Shown here piece by piece: positions 1 to 9,394 of a stretch of 64,000 nucleotides of DNA. The stretch spans positions 1-64,000 of the forward strand of contig CAMBDL010000008.1 in the NCBI GenBank assembly GCA_945865365.1. The letters are read 5' to 3'. The DNA is from Streptomyces griseus. Lineage in GTDB: Bacteria; Actinomycetota; Actinomycetes; Nanopelagicales; Nanopelagicaceae. Positions within the stretch are counted from its first letter, which is position 1. The number at the start of each line of letters is the position of its first letter. The notes under the pieces are model-generated. The model saw only the letters and a program-made list of their open reading frames with translations, did not search any database and was not told the DNA's origin. The position numbers and the translations under genes are program-made.

Positions 1-825
1 GAAGAGTTACTTCTGTGTGAACGCTTTGATATGTCTTCCCTTGATGAGGCCAATCGTATTCACATTGGCGTAGAGTCTAAGAAAATAGGCTTTGCTGATA
101 GGAATCTAACGCTTTCAGATCCAGAGTTTTTGGAAGTTAATGTTGAGAAAATCTTGTCAAAGGAAAATATTGATGTGAGGAGCCCGCAAATAGAGCTCAA
201 TAAAGCTAATAATGACCGAACTAAATCCCAAGAAGGTAGCGATACAACCTATTTCTTAGTCGTTGATAGTGAAGGTAATGCGGTTTCATGGATTCAATCG
301 GTCTTTCATGGCTTTGGAAGTTCGTGGGTAATCCCTGGTACTGGAATCGTGCTCAATAACCGCCTCACTGGTTTTTCACTTCACCCCCAGTCTCCAAATA
401 TCATCGCACCAGGAAAGCGGCCTGCGCACACATTAAATGCGTGGACGGCTACTCGTGCAGATGGTTCGCTCTATTTAGTGGGTGGAACGCCTGGGGCAAA
501 TATCCAAGTTCAAACTAACTTGCAGCTGATTCTAAATGTGATTGACCTGAAGATGGATGTGCAAGCGGCAATTGAAGCGCCACGCTGGCAGCACTTAAGT
601 ATTGCGGGTCAAAGCTCATTGGAAGAGTTAGGTGATGGCGTACTTGAGATAGAAGACCGTGTGCCTATGCCGGTGATAGATGCACTGAAATCAAAGGGTC
701 ATAATGTTCAAATGATTGGTCCATGGGCGCATGGTTCATCGGTGCAATTATTAGAAGTTTTAGATGATGGCACATATGCCTTTGGTTCAGATCCTCGGTG
801 TGATGGCATTGCAGAGGGTATTTAG
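1..825 (+). CDS. ggt: gamma-glutamyltranspeptidase, C-terminal part (cut by window edge)
   Basis: The reading frame is open to base 1, so the gene starts outside the window. What remains is the end of the large chain and the whole small chain of an Ntn-hydrolase gamma-glutamyltranspeptidase, which cleaves gamma-glutamyl bonds of glutathione and related peptides. The autoprocessing/nucleophile threonine is the first Thr of TTYFLVVD (codon 244-246). The downstream motifs VSWIQSVFHGFGSSWV, GIVLNNR, GKRPAHT and GGTPGANIQ are typical of the family's small subunit. Whether it carries a signal peptide cannot be seen. It lies 39 bases before hutG on the same strand, so the two may share a transcript; both would release glutamate. 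Confidence 0.9.
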   Translation, partial: EELLLCERFDMSSLDEANRIHIGVESKKIGFADRNLTLSDPEFLEVNVEKILSKENIDVRSPQIELNKANNDRTKSQEGSDTTYFLVVDSEGNAVSWIQSVFHGFGSSWVIPGTGIVLNNRLTGFSLHPQSPNIIAPGKRPAHTLNAWTATRADGSLYLVGGTPGANIQVQTNLQLILNVIDLKMDVQAAIEAPRWQHLSIAGQSSLEELGDGVLEIEDRVPMPVIDALKSKGHNVQMIGPWAHGSSVQLLEVLDDGTYAFGSDPRCDGIAEGI

Positions 826-864
826 AGAATAGAACAAAGCCTGAACAACCTCTACGATAAGGAC

Positions 865-1758
865 ATGTCATCGCTGCCCAATGATCCTCGGTGGGTTCGT
901 GCCAATACTCTATTTTTACACACGAGTAGTAACGCTGAATTTGCTTTAATAGGCGTTCCGGCGCATCAAAGCTCGATTTCACTCAGCAATGCGCACTTAA
1001 CCCCAGCCGCAATTAGAGAAGCGTTAGCCCGATACTCGACATTTTCAACTTCTGCCGACATCGATTTAGCTGGTACCTCCTTTATTGATTTGGGCGATGT
1101 GCAATCCCCTGATGGCAGGGAAGGTCATGAACGAGTAAAAACAGCGGTTCAAGGCTTACTCGGTCAGCATAAATTGCTAGTTGCCCTGGGTGGAGATAAC
1201 TCAATCACATACTCTGTAGCATCTAGTTTATGGCCAGATTTATCCAACATTGGCTTGATTACCTTTGATGCACATCATGATTTACGCGATAGTCATAGCA
1301 ATGGTTCACCTGTGTGGGAACTCATTCAAGCTGGATTACCTGGGAAAAATATCGTACAGATAGGTATCGCTGACTTTGCTAACAGCGCCGAATACAGTGC
1401 TCGTGCTAAAGAAAATGGAATCACAGTAATTTCGCGTGCAGAATTGCGGATACGTTCAATTGCCGATGTAGTAAAACAAGCTCTCGATATTGCAGGAGCT
1501 GGTGGTCGTGACATTTATGTTGATTTAGATGTTGATGTCTGTGATCGCAGCGTTGTGCCGGCATGCCCAGCGGCGATGCCAGGCGGAATATCTGCTGATG
1601 AACTACGACAAAGTGCATTCTTACTTGCAGCCGATGAGCGGGTGCGTGCTATCGATATAACTGAGATTGATGCCTCAATTGATACCGCAGATCAGCGCAC
1701 AGTTCGCCTGGCTGCCTTGTTAGTTTTAGAAGCGGCAGCTGGTTTAGCCTCTAGATAA
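865..1758 (+). CDS. hutG: arginase-family hydrolase, probable formimidoylglutamase
   Basis: A 297-residue ureohydrolase-fold protein. Two manganese-binding segments are clear: FDAHHD (D135, H137, D139) and DLDVDVCD (D222, D224, D227). The first metal motif, GGDHS in arginases and agmatinases, reads GGDNS here (N112), so one usual His ligand is absent. Next to hutH, hutI and hutU the likely reaction is N-formimidoyl-L-glutamate to glutamate plus formamide, the last step of histidine breakdown. This assignment rests on context; agmatinase or guanidine hydrolase activity cannot be excluded. A ribosome site (AAGG) precedes the ATG. Its 3' end overlaps hutH by 8 bases in convergent orientation. 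Confidence 0.8.
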   Translation: MSSLPNDPRWVRANTLFLHTSSNAEFALIGVPAHQSSISLSNAHLTPAAIREALARYSTFSTSADIDLAGTSFIDLGDVQSPDGREGHERVKTAVQGLLGQHKLLVALGGDNSITYSVASSLWPDLSNIGLITFDAHHDLRDSHSNGSPVWELIQAGLPGKNIVQIGIADFANSAEYSARAKENGITVISRAELRIRSIADVVKQALDIAGAGGRDIYVDLDVDVCDRSVVPACPAAMPGGISADELRQSAFLLAADERVRAIDITEIDASIDTADQRTVRLAALLVLEAAAGLASR

Positions 1759-3304
1759 GCGTTGGTACCACTTCTTTAGCTGCAGAAAGAACCGCACCTG
1801 AGTTAATCAATGTTGTTGCAGCCTCAAGTTCGGGCGATAAAAAGCGATCTGGACCAACACCTGGCACTGTTTTGCGAAGCACTGCGATAACACGCGCCGT
1901 TGCCGGTGAAGGACTCAGACCTTCACGAAACTCAATTGCGCGTGCCGATGTCACTAATTCAATTGCCAGAATCCGAGCTAAGTTCTCAACTACCTTGCGC
2001 AGTTTGCGCGCTGCAGACCAACCCATTGAAACATGATCCTCTTGCATCGCCGATGATGGAATCGAATCAACACTTGCTGGGGTAGATAAACGCTTGTTTT
2101 CACTGACTAATCCAGCTTGTGTGTACTGAGCAATCATTAATCCGGAATCAACGCCAGGATCGTGAGCTAAGAATGGTGGCAGGCCAGCTGATCGGTGTTG
2201 ATCTAAGGCACGATCGGTTCGGCGTTCAGCCATTGATCCTAAATCAGTTGCGGCGATTGCTAGAAAATCTAAAACATAGCCAACTGGCGCCCCATGAAAG
2301 TTTCCATTTGATTCGACGCGACCATCGGGCATCACAACAGGGTTGTCGATCGAGCTGGCTAATTCACGGGCAGCAATTGTTGATGCATGTGTAATTGTGT
2401 CGCGGACTGCGCCATTGACTTGCGGGGCACAGCGCAATGAGTATGCATCCTGTACTCGAGAATCATTTTCTAAGTGTGAAGCGACAATGCCTGAGTTCTG
2501 AAGCATTGCATAGATATTTGCCGCACTTACCGCTTGACCAACTTGTGGGCGAAGCGGAGCATGTAAATCTGGTGCAAAGACACGATCGGTTCCGAGCAAA
2601 CCTTCGATACTCATGGCCGTTGTTATATCGGCAACTGCGCATAAGTGTTCTAGATCAGCACAGGCCATGATCAACATCCCGAGCATTCCATCGGTGCCGT
2701 TAATAAGTGCAAGACCCTCTTTAGCCTCCAACTCAATCGGTGAAATTCCAGCGGCATCTAATGCTTGCATTGTTGGCATTTCAATTCCGCTAGCGTCATG
2801 GACTCGACCTTCACCCATTAAGGCAAGTGCACAGTGCGAGAGCGGCGCTAAGTCACCACTGCAACCGAGTGAACCAAACTCTGGAACAACGGGGGTAATG
2901 CCTTTATTGAGGAACTCAACGTAGGTCTGCGCCAAAGCAACACGTACGCCAGTTCGTCCTGAAGCCATGGTGCGCAGGCGCAAAAACATCAATGCCCGCA
3001 CTACTTCGCGCTCAATTGCCGGACCAACTCCTGCGGCATGAGACCTGATTAAAGACTTCTGAAGCTGCACCCGATCTTCTATATCAATATGGCGATTAGC
3101 TAAGGCCCCAAAGCCCGTTGAAACTCCATATACCGGAACTCCACCAGCGGCATAGCCCTCAATAAATTTTCTCGATGTATTCATTGCATCGATTGCACTC
3201 TGTGAAAGTACGACTTGTGAACCATGTCGTGCCACATCAATTACATCGGCGAAAGTCGTACCCGATGTTGATAACGTGACCGTTCTAGATGAGCTGGAGG
3301 CCAT
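1751..3304 (-). CDS. hutH: histidine ammonia-lyase
   Basis: A 517-residue enzyme of the aromatic amino acid lyase family that converts L-histidine to trans-urocanate and ammonia. The segment that forms the MIO electrophile reads GSLGCSGDLAPLSH, giving Cys-Ser-Gly at residues 148-150 instead of the textbook Ala-Ser-Gly; I believe some other actinobacteria share this, but cannot verify it here. YGVSTGFG near residue 59 is the usual N-terminal active-site loop. Length matches the family. The start overlaps the end of hutI by 20 bases, so the genes are translationally linked in the order hutU-hutI-hutH. Confidence 0.95.
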   Translation of the reverse strand: MASSSSRTVTLSTSGTTFADVIDVARHGSQVVLSQSAIDAMNTSRKFIEGYAAGGVPVYGVSTGFGALANRHIDIEDRVQLQKSLIRSHAAGVGPAIEREVVRALMFLRLRTMASGRTGVRVALAQTYVEFLNKGITPVVPEFGSLGCSGDLAPLSHCALALMGEGRVHDASGIEMPTMQALDAAGISPIELEAKEGLALINGTDGMLGMLIMACADLEHLCAVADITTAMSIEGLLGTDRVFAPDLHAPLRPQVGQAVSAANIYAMLQNSGIVASHLENDSRVQDAYSLRCAPQVNGAVRDTITHASTIAARELASSIDNPVVMPDGRVESNGNFHGAPVGYVLDFLAIAATDLGSMAERRTDRALDQHRSAGLPPFLAHDPGVDSGLMIAQYTQAGLVSENKRLSTPASVDSIPSSAMQEDHVSMGWSAARKLRKVVENLARILAIELVTSARAIEFREGLSPSPATARVIAVLRKTVPGVGPDRFLSPELEAATTLINSGAVLSAAKEVVPTLI

Positions 3305-4460
3305 TGCGCCAAACCTGTTCTACTAAGTTAACACCGGGGCGATATGCCAAGTGAATATACGACGGAGCATTAAGGATTTGAAAGTCTGCACGAGCACCTT
3401 CAACTAAATGACCAATGTCATTTCGGCGCAGAGCTTTAGCTCCACCCATAGTCGCCGACCACACAGCTTGCTCAGGTGAAAAATGCATCTCTCGCACCGC
3501 CATAGCGATAATAAATGCCATGCTGGTTGTGTATGACGATCCAGGGTTGCAGTCAGATGCCAATGCAACAGTGATACTAGCCTCTAATAATGGACGAACA
3601 TCAGGGTAGACCGACCTAGTTGAAAACTCTGCTCCTGGCAATAAAGTTGCAACGGTCTTAGAAGTTGAGAGCGCTTCGATATCGATCTCACTTAAGTGAG
3701 ACACATGATCAACTGATGCTGCATCTAGCTCAACACCCAATAAAACGCCTTGACCTTCTTGTAATTGATTTGCGTGAATACGTGGCAATAAACCCTTAGC
3801 GATTCCCGCCTTTAAAATTCGGCGCGCATCATCAACGGCAAATGCACCTTTATCGCAAAAAACATCGATCCACTTGGCAAATGGTGCCGCGACATTTAAC
3901 ATCTCTCCACAGACTAGATCAACATAATCTTTGGGTGAATCTTTGTATTCCAGCGGTACAACGTGTGCTCCAAGGAAGGTTGTTTCTTCAGTAATCTGAC
4001 TGGCAATTTCAAGACAGCGACGCTCATCGTTGACGCTTAAACCGTAGCCGGACTTGATTTCAAGGGTGGTGGTACCACCAGAGTGCGCCTCTGCCGCTAA
4101 GAATTTAGCGTGAGCTAGAAGCAATTCATCGCTAGCTTTGCGGGTCTTTTCAACGGTGGATGCGATTCCACCGGCGGTATAGCTCTCCCCCAACATGCGT
4201 GCACGAAACTCATTGCTGCGGTCCCCCGCAAAAATCATGTGCGTGTGACTATCGACATAGCCAGGTAAAACACACATACCTTCGGCATCAATAGTTGTCT
4301 TGATGTGATGCGTTGGGGCATCGGCATTTGAACCCGCCCAGGCAATAACGCCATCTTCAATTAAGAGCGCGGCATCTTTTATCAACCCGAGCTTTGTTCC
4401 ATCGTGGCTAGAGTCATTGGTTACTAACTGACCAATGTTGATGATTAAGGTACTTGCCAT
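3285..4460 (-). CDS. hutI: imidazolonepropionase
   Basis: A 391-residue amidohydrolase-superfamily enzyme that opens 4-imidazolone-5-propanoate to N-formimidoyl-L-glutamate, step three of histidine degradation. The metal site begins with GYVDSHTHMIFAGDR (H72 and H74) and continues with EIKSGYGL, HANQ and the late DCNPGS motif (metal Asp). Length agrees with the family (about 400). It lies 2 bases after the hutU stop and overlaps hutH, which supports one transcript. Confidence 0.95.
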   Translation of the reverse strand: MASTLIINIGQLVTNDSSHDGTKLGLIKDAALLIEDGVIAWAGSNADAPTHHIKTTIDAEGMCVLPGYVDSHTHMIFAGDRSNEFRARMLGESYTAGGIASTVEKTRKASDELLLAHAKFLAAEAHSGGTTTLEIKSGYGLSVNDERRCLEIASQITEETTFLGAHVVPLEYKDSPKDYVDLVCGEMLNVAAPFAKWIDVFCDKGAFAVDDARRILKAGIAKGLLPRIHANQLQEGQGVLLGVELDAASVDHVSHLSEIDIEALSTSKTVATLLPGAEFSTRSVYPDVRPLLEASITVALASDCNPGSSYTTSMAFIIAMAVREMHFSPEQAVWSATMGGAKALRRNDIGHLVEGARADFQILNAPSYIHLAYRPGVNLVEQVWRNGLQLI

Positions 4461-4462
4461 TC

Positions 4463-6124
4463 TTATTCGATATCTAACATGGGAACATGAACATGGCGTT
4501 CCTTAGCCGTGGTAATGGCATCGCCATAGCCCGCATCGGCATGACGAATCACGCCCATACCTGGATCATTAGTCAAAACGCGCGCCAATTTTTGTGCCGC
4601 TAACTTTGTTCCATCGGCAACTGAAACTTGGCCGGCGTGAATTGAACGGCCCATACCAACTCCACCACCGTGGTGAATTGAGACCCATGATGCACCCGAT
4701 GAAATATTGACCATTGCATTTAATAATGGCCAGTCGGCAATGGCATCTGAGCCATCAATCATTGCTTCGGTTTCACGATACGGCGATGCAACAGAGCCAC
4801 AATCTAAATGATCACGGCCAATAACAATCGGTGCAGAGACTTCACCGCGTGCAACTAAATCATTAAATGCAAGTCCTGCCTTATCGCGTTCGCCATAACC
4901 CAACCAACAGATTCGAGCGGGCAGACCTTGAAAAGCGACTTTTTCTTGCGCCATTGTTATCCAGCGATGCAGACCTTCATTTTCTGGGAATAAATCAAGT
5001 ACGGCCTTATCGGTACGGTAAATATCTTTTGGATCACCAGAGAGAGCGACCCAACGAAATGGGCCTTTTCCTTCGCAAAAGAGCGGGCGAATATAGGCCG
5101 GAACAAAGCCTGGAAAGGCAAAGGCACGCGAATAACCACCCTGGCGGGCTTCATCTCGAATCGAATTACCGTAGTCAAATACCTCAGCGCCTTTATCCAT
5201 AAAGCCCACCATGGCTTCAACGTGCTTAGCCATCGACGCCTGTGAACGCTGTGTGAAATCTTCAGGATCATCTTTAGCCATACGTGCTGCTGCATGAACA
5301 TCAACACCAACTGGCACATATGAAAATGGATCGTGCGCTGAAGTCTGATCGGTCACGATATCGATAGGTACATCCATCGATAAGAGCAAAGGAAAGAGCT
5401 CTGCCGCGTTGCCAACTAAACCAACTGATAATGGAAGACCTAGCGACTTAGCTTTAAGTACACGCTCCACCGCATCATCTACCCCATCGGCAATCTCATC
5501 TAGATATCGAGTTTCAATTCGCTTTTCTAACCGCGACTTATCGATATCGATAATTAAACACACACCACCATTCATTGTGACTGCAAGCGGTTGTGCCCCG
5601 CCCATACCACCACAACCACCAGTGAGAGTCAGTGTTCCTTGCAGCGTGCCATTGAAACGTTTCTGAGCAACTGCGGCAAATGTTTCATACGTACCCTGCA
5701 AAATTCCTTGGGTGCCAATATAGATCCATGAACCGGCCGTCATTTGACCGTACATCGTTAACCCTAAATGCTCTAAGCGACGAAACTCTGGCCAGTTAGC
5801 CCAGTCCCCAACAAGATTAGAGTTTGCGATTAATACACGGGGTGCCCATTCATGTGTTTGAAAAACACCTACAGGCTTACCTGATTGAACTAAAAGAGTT
5901 TCATCATCTTTTAGATTTGTTAAACTCTTAACAATGGCATCAAAAGATGGCCAATTACGCGCAGCTTTACCTGTACCTCCATAGACAACTAGATTCTCTG
6001 GATGCTCAGCGACGGCAGGATCTAAGTTGTTGTGAAGCATGCGAATCGCTGCCTCTTGTGCCCAGCCCTTAGCGGTTAAATTGGAGCCAGTTGCGGCATG
6101 CAAAATGCGAGCTGAACTATTCAT
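4463..6124 (-). CDS. hutU: urocanate hydratase (urocanase)
   Basis: A 553-residue NAD+-dependent enzyme that hydrates urocanate to imidazolonepropionate. The NAD-binding glycine-rich stretch [11 protein letters not shown] is present in mid-protein and the active-site cysteine motif [13 protein letters not shown] toward the end. Length matches bacterial HutU (about 555). It heads the hutU-hutI-hutH unit. A TAACCT hexamer 7 bases before the ATG suggests leaderless transcription from its own promoter, although the MOSC gene 39 bases upstream on the same strand could also read into it. Confidence 0.95.
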   Translation of the reverse strand: MNSSARILHAATGSNLTAKGWAQEAAIRMLHNNLDPAVAEHPENLVVYGGTGKAARNWPSFDAIVKSLTNLKDDETLLVQSGKPVGVFQTHEWAPRVLIANSNLVGDWANWPEFRRLEHLGLTMYGQMTAGSWIYIGTQGILQGTYETFAAVAQKRFNGTLQGTLTLTGGCGGMGGAQPLAVTMNGGVCLIIDIDKSRLEKRIETRYLDEIADGVDDAVERVLKAKSLGLPLSVGLVGNAAELFPLLLSMDVPIDIVTDQTSAHDPFSYVPVGVDVHAAARMAKDDPEDFTQRSQASMAKHVEAMVGFMDKGAEVFDYGNSIRDEARQGGYSRAFAFPGFVPAYIRPLFCEGKGPFRWVALSGDPKDIYRTDKAVLDLFPENEGLHRWITMAQEKVAFQGLPARICWLGYGERDKAGLAFNDLVARGEVSAPIVIGRDHLDCGSVASPYRETEAMIDGSDAIADWPLLNAMVNISSGASWVSIHHGGGVGMGRSIHAGQVSVADGTKLAAQKLARVLTNDPGMGVIRHADAGYGDAITTAKERHVHVPMLDIE

Positions 6125-6131
6125 ATGGGTA

Positions 6132-6137
6132 AGGTTA
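6132..6137 (-). promoter_or_regulatory. candidate -10 box of leaderless hutU transcript
   Basis: On the minus strand TAACCT lies exactly 7 bases before the hutU ATG, with no Shine-Dalgarno sequence between. This is the spacing expected if the A of ATG is the first transcribed base. The -35 element was not assigned. Confidence 0.5.
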
Positions 6138-6163
6138 TCGGAGCGGCAAAGCTCTGCACAGTC

Positions 6164-6790
6164 TCACGTAGTTAGGGTTTTAGCCCATTCACGGTACTCA
6201 CGTGATAACTCTTCTACTAATCCAATTTCGAGAGCTTTTGAGCGGTCACCATTCTTAGCGGCGTACAAATCACGAATTGTGATTGCATGAGAAGGAGTTT
6301 TAATAACTTCAATAGAATCTCCCGCAGAAATTTCACCCTCTTTAATTATGCGAAGGTAGGTTCCAGGCTTTCCTGCGGCCATAAACTCTTTAATTAAAGT
6401 AGGGCGATTCCAAAAGCCTGCAAATACACGACATGGAATGCGAGGTTGGGAGACTTCTAGAATTGTTGAACCGATCTTCCACTGTTCACCAACTAGGGCG
6501 GCATTTACATCAATGCCTGCAGTCGTTAAATTCTCTCCGAATCGTCCATTACTAATTGATGTACCTATCTCTTTTTCCCACCAGTCGGCATCTTCGCGAG
6601 CATATGCATAAACGGCTTTGTCATAGCCACCGTGATGTGTGCGATCAACAATATGATCATGTTCTACTTGCTCATTCTTAAATTTTATTGGACCAAGTAC
6701 TGAGCGCTTATCGATTCCAGACTTAGCTTCTCTGCCAGTCCAATCGCCCTCGATGATGTGGGCTGCAATATTTATCGATACAACGTGCAT
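6164..6790 (-). CDS. MOSC domain-containing protein (YiiM-like)
   Basis: A 208-residue protein counted from the ATG at 6790 (MHVVSIN). A TTG four codons upstream is possible but gives a less family-like N-terminus. MOSC domains bind sulfur or the molybdenum cofactor through a conserved cysteine, here in SQPRIPCRVF; GRFGENLTTAGID and HHGGYDKAVYAY are the other family motifs. The C-terminal tail with REWA resembles the YiiM 3-alpha domain, linked in E. coli to detoxifying N-hydroxylated compounds. Its role here is unproven. It sits 39 bases upstream of hutU on the same strand. Confidence 0.8.
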   Translation of the reverse strand: MHVVSINIAAHIIEGDWTGREAKSGIDKRSVLGPIKFKNEQVEHDHIVDRTHHGGYDKAVYAYAREDADWWEKEIGTSISNGRFGENLTTAGIDVNAALVGEQWKIGSTILEVSQPRIPCRVFAGFWNRPTLIKEFMAAGKPGTYLRIIKEGEISAGDSIEVIKTPSHAITIRDLYAAKNGDRSKALEIGLVEELSREYREWAKTLTT

Positions 6791-6922
6791 GAGTCCCGCC
6801 AATCTTAATAATTGTGCCTAAATACAAGACCTCTGGATGAACTCACATGAGTGAAACAGCAGGCACATAATGATATCTACTGACAGCGTAGGCGTGTGGA
6901 GATTGCTGAAAAACTAGCGTAA

Positions 6923-7888
6923 TTACTTCTGATTAAATCGAATTGCGCTCCAAGCAGGACCTAGCTCCTGGTACTCCGTATTGATGTCGATACTTCGCTT
7001 TGTGCGAAAATATTCATCGATGTCATAACGCTTTTTTGCCTTTAAATCAGCAAAAGCAAGGTTGTAGCCACCGTGAGGAATAAGGAAATCACCAGTTACA
7101 TAAAAAATATACCTGGAGCCATCTTCATAGGGAAATGAATCCGATGTATCCCAGTCAGTGGAGTTAAAGAAATATCTCATCGATGGCTGGCCATCGTAGA
7201 AGCCCTTCATAATCGAATCATGTTTAGCGCTCTGCACGCGGGTATAAAGAAAACTGGTGTCATCCATTCCAATTGGGTAATAAGAGGATTGACCGGGGCC
7301 GGCATACATAAGGGTTTCCACTCCATCTTTTAGAAGATAGATACCTCCGCTGCGTTCAAAGAGAATATCTCGGCCATTTTTTGCAAAATAAGGCATTGAG
7401 GATTGGGGCTTGCCCTGTGTGAGGTATTTTTTGTCACTGCCATCGACCTTCATGGTTACTAGAACGCCATCCTGCTTATAAATGACGGTGGAGCCAGTGG
7501 GAGAAAACTTGGGGTCCTCATCGCGAGCGCCATTGGGTCCAGTCAGGTTAACGGGCTCAGCCCATGCAGATCCGTCCCAGTGAGAGACAAAGACATCCCA
7601 TTCATTCTCAGGCAAACCCGCTTGTGAGCCCATAAATGTGATCATCTGGCTATCGGCGGAAAAATGGGCGTTAATGGGCGAGATGACGCTGCTCCAATTA
7701 TCTCCGACCTGGGTCATCTGAGCTGTGGGTAGATCAATCATCCACAGCGTGGCATCCCAGGATTGGTAGTCGCTATAACGGTGATAAATGAGGGTGCCAT
7801 CTAGATAGGGCGCTCGCGGGCGGGTAACGGCAACGAGTGAGATCACAACTCCCAGAAGAGCAACTGCCGACGCGACACGCCTATTCAT
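6923..7888 (-). CDS. membrane-anchored TolB/PD40-like beta-propeller protein
   Basis: A 321-residue protein with an N-terminal hydrophobic stretch (residues 5-22) that acts as signal peptide or anchor; no lipobox cysteine is seen. The rest shows repeated blades with motifs such as HFSADSQMITFMGS, PKFSPTGSTVIYK and PYFAKNGRDILF, typical of the WD40-like PD40 repeat. Such domains bind proteins or glycans outside the membrane; no enzyme motif is visible. It is divergent from the sugar ABC operon and shares its operator-like region, so it may be co-regulated, perhaps helping bind the same substrate (inference). A good ribosome site (AGGGAG) precedes the ATG. Confidence 0.7.
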   Translation of the reverse strand: MNRRVASAVALLGVVISLVAVTRPRAPYLDGTLIYHRYSDYQSWDATLWMIDLPTAQMTQVGDNWSSVISPINAHFSADSQMITFMGSQAGLPENEWDVFVSHWDGSAWAEPVNLTGPNGARDEDPKFSPTGSTVIYKQDGVLVTMKVDGSDKKYLTQGKPQSSMPYFAKNGRDILFERSGGIYLLKDGVETLMYAGPGQSSYYPIGMDDTSFLYTRVQSAKHDSIMKGFYDGQPSMRYFFNSTDWDTSDSFPYEDGSRYIFYVTGDFLIPHGGYNLAFADLKAKKRYDIDEYFRTKRSIDINTEYQELGPAWSAIRFNQK

Positions 7889-7931
7889 ATTTCTCCCTCA
7901 TAACCCCTTGACCATCTCGTAAAACTCTGTA

Positions 7932-7969
7932 AGGTAACCTAACACAAAGCGGTAGGTTTCCTAACACAA
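7932..7969. promoter_or_regulatory. tandem operator-like repeats in divergent sugar-locus promoter region
   Basis: AGGTAACCTAACACAA (7932-7947) and AGGTTTCCTAACACAA (7954-7969) are direct repeats 22 bases apart, about two helical turns. The first contains the palindrome AGGTAACCT and the second the interrupted palindrome TAGGTTTCCTA. ROK-family sugar repressors often bind TTAGGAAA-like palindromes, and a ROK regulator is encoded at 11251-12462. The site lies between two divergent genes and could control both. Confidence 0.6.
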
Positions 7970-8021
7970 TAGCGTGGGCTTTTTGTGGACTTACCCAAAG
8001 TTAAGTGACAAAGGAGAAGAC

Positions 8022-9383
8022 ATGAGAAAAAATCGCATGTTCGCTTCACTTGCAGTGATCGCCTTAGTAGCCAGCAGCCTTGTAGCTGCTGCAACTGGAG
8101 CACAAGCTGCAACGCGAACAGTAACAGTCTGGTCACCCTATAAAGGTGGAAACCTTGCAATGTGGGATGCTGCAATAAAGCGCATCGAAGCCGCAAACCC
8201 TGGTTTAGAAATTAAGTCCGTTGGAAGCATCGATATGGCTAAATCTCTTGCTGCAATTAATGCAGGTAATGGCCCAGATATCTCTGTTTCAAATGGAAAT
8301 GGAAACCTTGGTTGGTTCTGTGGAACTGGTGCATGGCAGAGTTTGAACTCCCTCATTGCTGGTAAAAACGGAATCAATATGTCAGCGACATTTAACGCTG
8401 CATCAGTTGCATCTTCAATTTCAAACTATGTGCGTTGTGCACTGCCTTTGTACTCTGAAGTCTTTGGTTTTTACTACAACAAAGATCTTTTGAGTAAGGC
8501 AGGATTTGCAAACCCACCTAAGACTACAGCTGAACTACTTACGTACTCACAAAAGCTAACAACATTTAACGCCGATGGAAGTATCAAAGCTGCAGGATTC
8601 TTGCCATGGGCTGGATACTACGGTTTTGATATGGACTCCATGTGGCTTGGACAAATGTTCGGAGCTAAGTGGTACGGCGGAAATTCTTCAGCATTCTCAA
8701 CCGACCGTAAATGGGCAGAAGCATTCAACTGGCAGAAAGATTTCATCGCTAAGGTTTATGGTGGTGGAGATTTTACTAAGGGAAGCAAGCTCCTTACTAA
8801 ATTCGTAGCAGGAAGAGGCGGAGAATGGTCAGGAACTGATCATGACTTTATCTCTGGTCGAGTCGCTATGAAGTGGGATGCAAACTGGATGTCACCAATG
8901 TTTTGTACTGGTGATGATTGGAGTATGGCGGACAAGTGCACTGCCAAGGTAAACTTTGGCATTACCGGGTTCCCTGTATCTCCATCTAATATCAGCGCTT
9001 ACGGCTCTGGTGTAATTGGTCAAGGCCAAATGGGAATCTCAAAGGGTTCAAAGAATGTAAAGGATGCATGGATCGTTATGAAGGCACTTGCTACCGATAC
9101 AAAGCTTGCGGTTGCGTGGGATGCGGCAAATGGTGCACCTTCTTCACTTCTAACAAAAGAAGCTCGTCCAGCTAACTATCCAGCTTGGTATCAACCAATC
9201 TACGATATTACTGCGCATCCAAAGACTGCCTATCACACAGTTAAAAACACTGGAGAACACTTAGAGGAATCTATGCTTCAAAATCTGATGGCTTCATGGC
9301 AAGCCGGAGATACAGCAAATATCAAGACTGCACTCGCTGATTTAGCTCAAAGAGTTAATCAGATCATTGTAAGAAATAACTAA
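8022..9383 (+). CDS. ABC transporter sugar-binding protein (extracellular, family 1)
   Basis: 453 residues from the ATG at 8022, chosen because AAGGAGA lies 5 bases upstream and a classic Sec signal peptide follows (basic start, hydrophobic core to about residue 24, cleavage near AQA-A). An earlier GTG at 7974 would spoil the signal. The mature part begins TVTVWSPYKGG, as in MalE/UgpB-type binding proteins. There is no lipobox, so the anchoring is unlike most Gram-positive relatives. Four cysteines (WFCGTG, VRCALP, FCTGDD, DKCTAK) could form two disulfides. It is the first gene of the glycoside operon; the substrate is probably a small GlcNAc-containing sugar, judged from the neighbours. Confidence 0.9.
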   Translation: MRKNRMFASLAVIALVASSLVAAATGAQAATRTVTVWSPYKGGNLAMWDAAIKRIEAANPGLEIKSVGSIDMAKSLAAINAGNGPDISVSNGNGNLGWFCGTGAWQSLNSLIAGKNGINMSATFNAASVASSISNYVRCALPLYSEVFGFYYNKDLLSKAGFANPPKTTAELLTYSQKLTTFNADGSIKAAGFLPWAGYYGFDMDSMWLGQMFGAKWYGGNSSAFSTDRKWAEAFNWQKDFIAKVYGGGDFTKGSKLLTKFVAGRGGEWSGTDHDFISGRVAMKWDANWMSPMFCTGDDWSMADKCTAKVNFGITGFPVSPSNISAYGSGVIGQGQMGISKGSKNVKDAWIVMKALATDTKLAVAWDAANGAPSSLLTKEARPANYPAWYQPIYDITAHPKTAYHTVKNTGEHLEESMLQNLMASWQAGDTANIKTALADLAQRVNQIIVRNN

Positions 9384-9394
9384 GCACCTACTTA

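Noticed and set aside
665-982. Antisense frame over the ggt-hutG junction
   Set aside because: It overlaps two conserved genes on the other strand and shows no family features; treated as a shadow frame.
6841-6852. ACTCA-CA-TGAGT inverted repeat between the MOSC and beta-propeller genes
   Set aside because: Only 5-bp arms and no T-run; too weak to call a terminator or operator.
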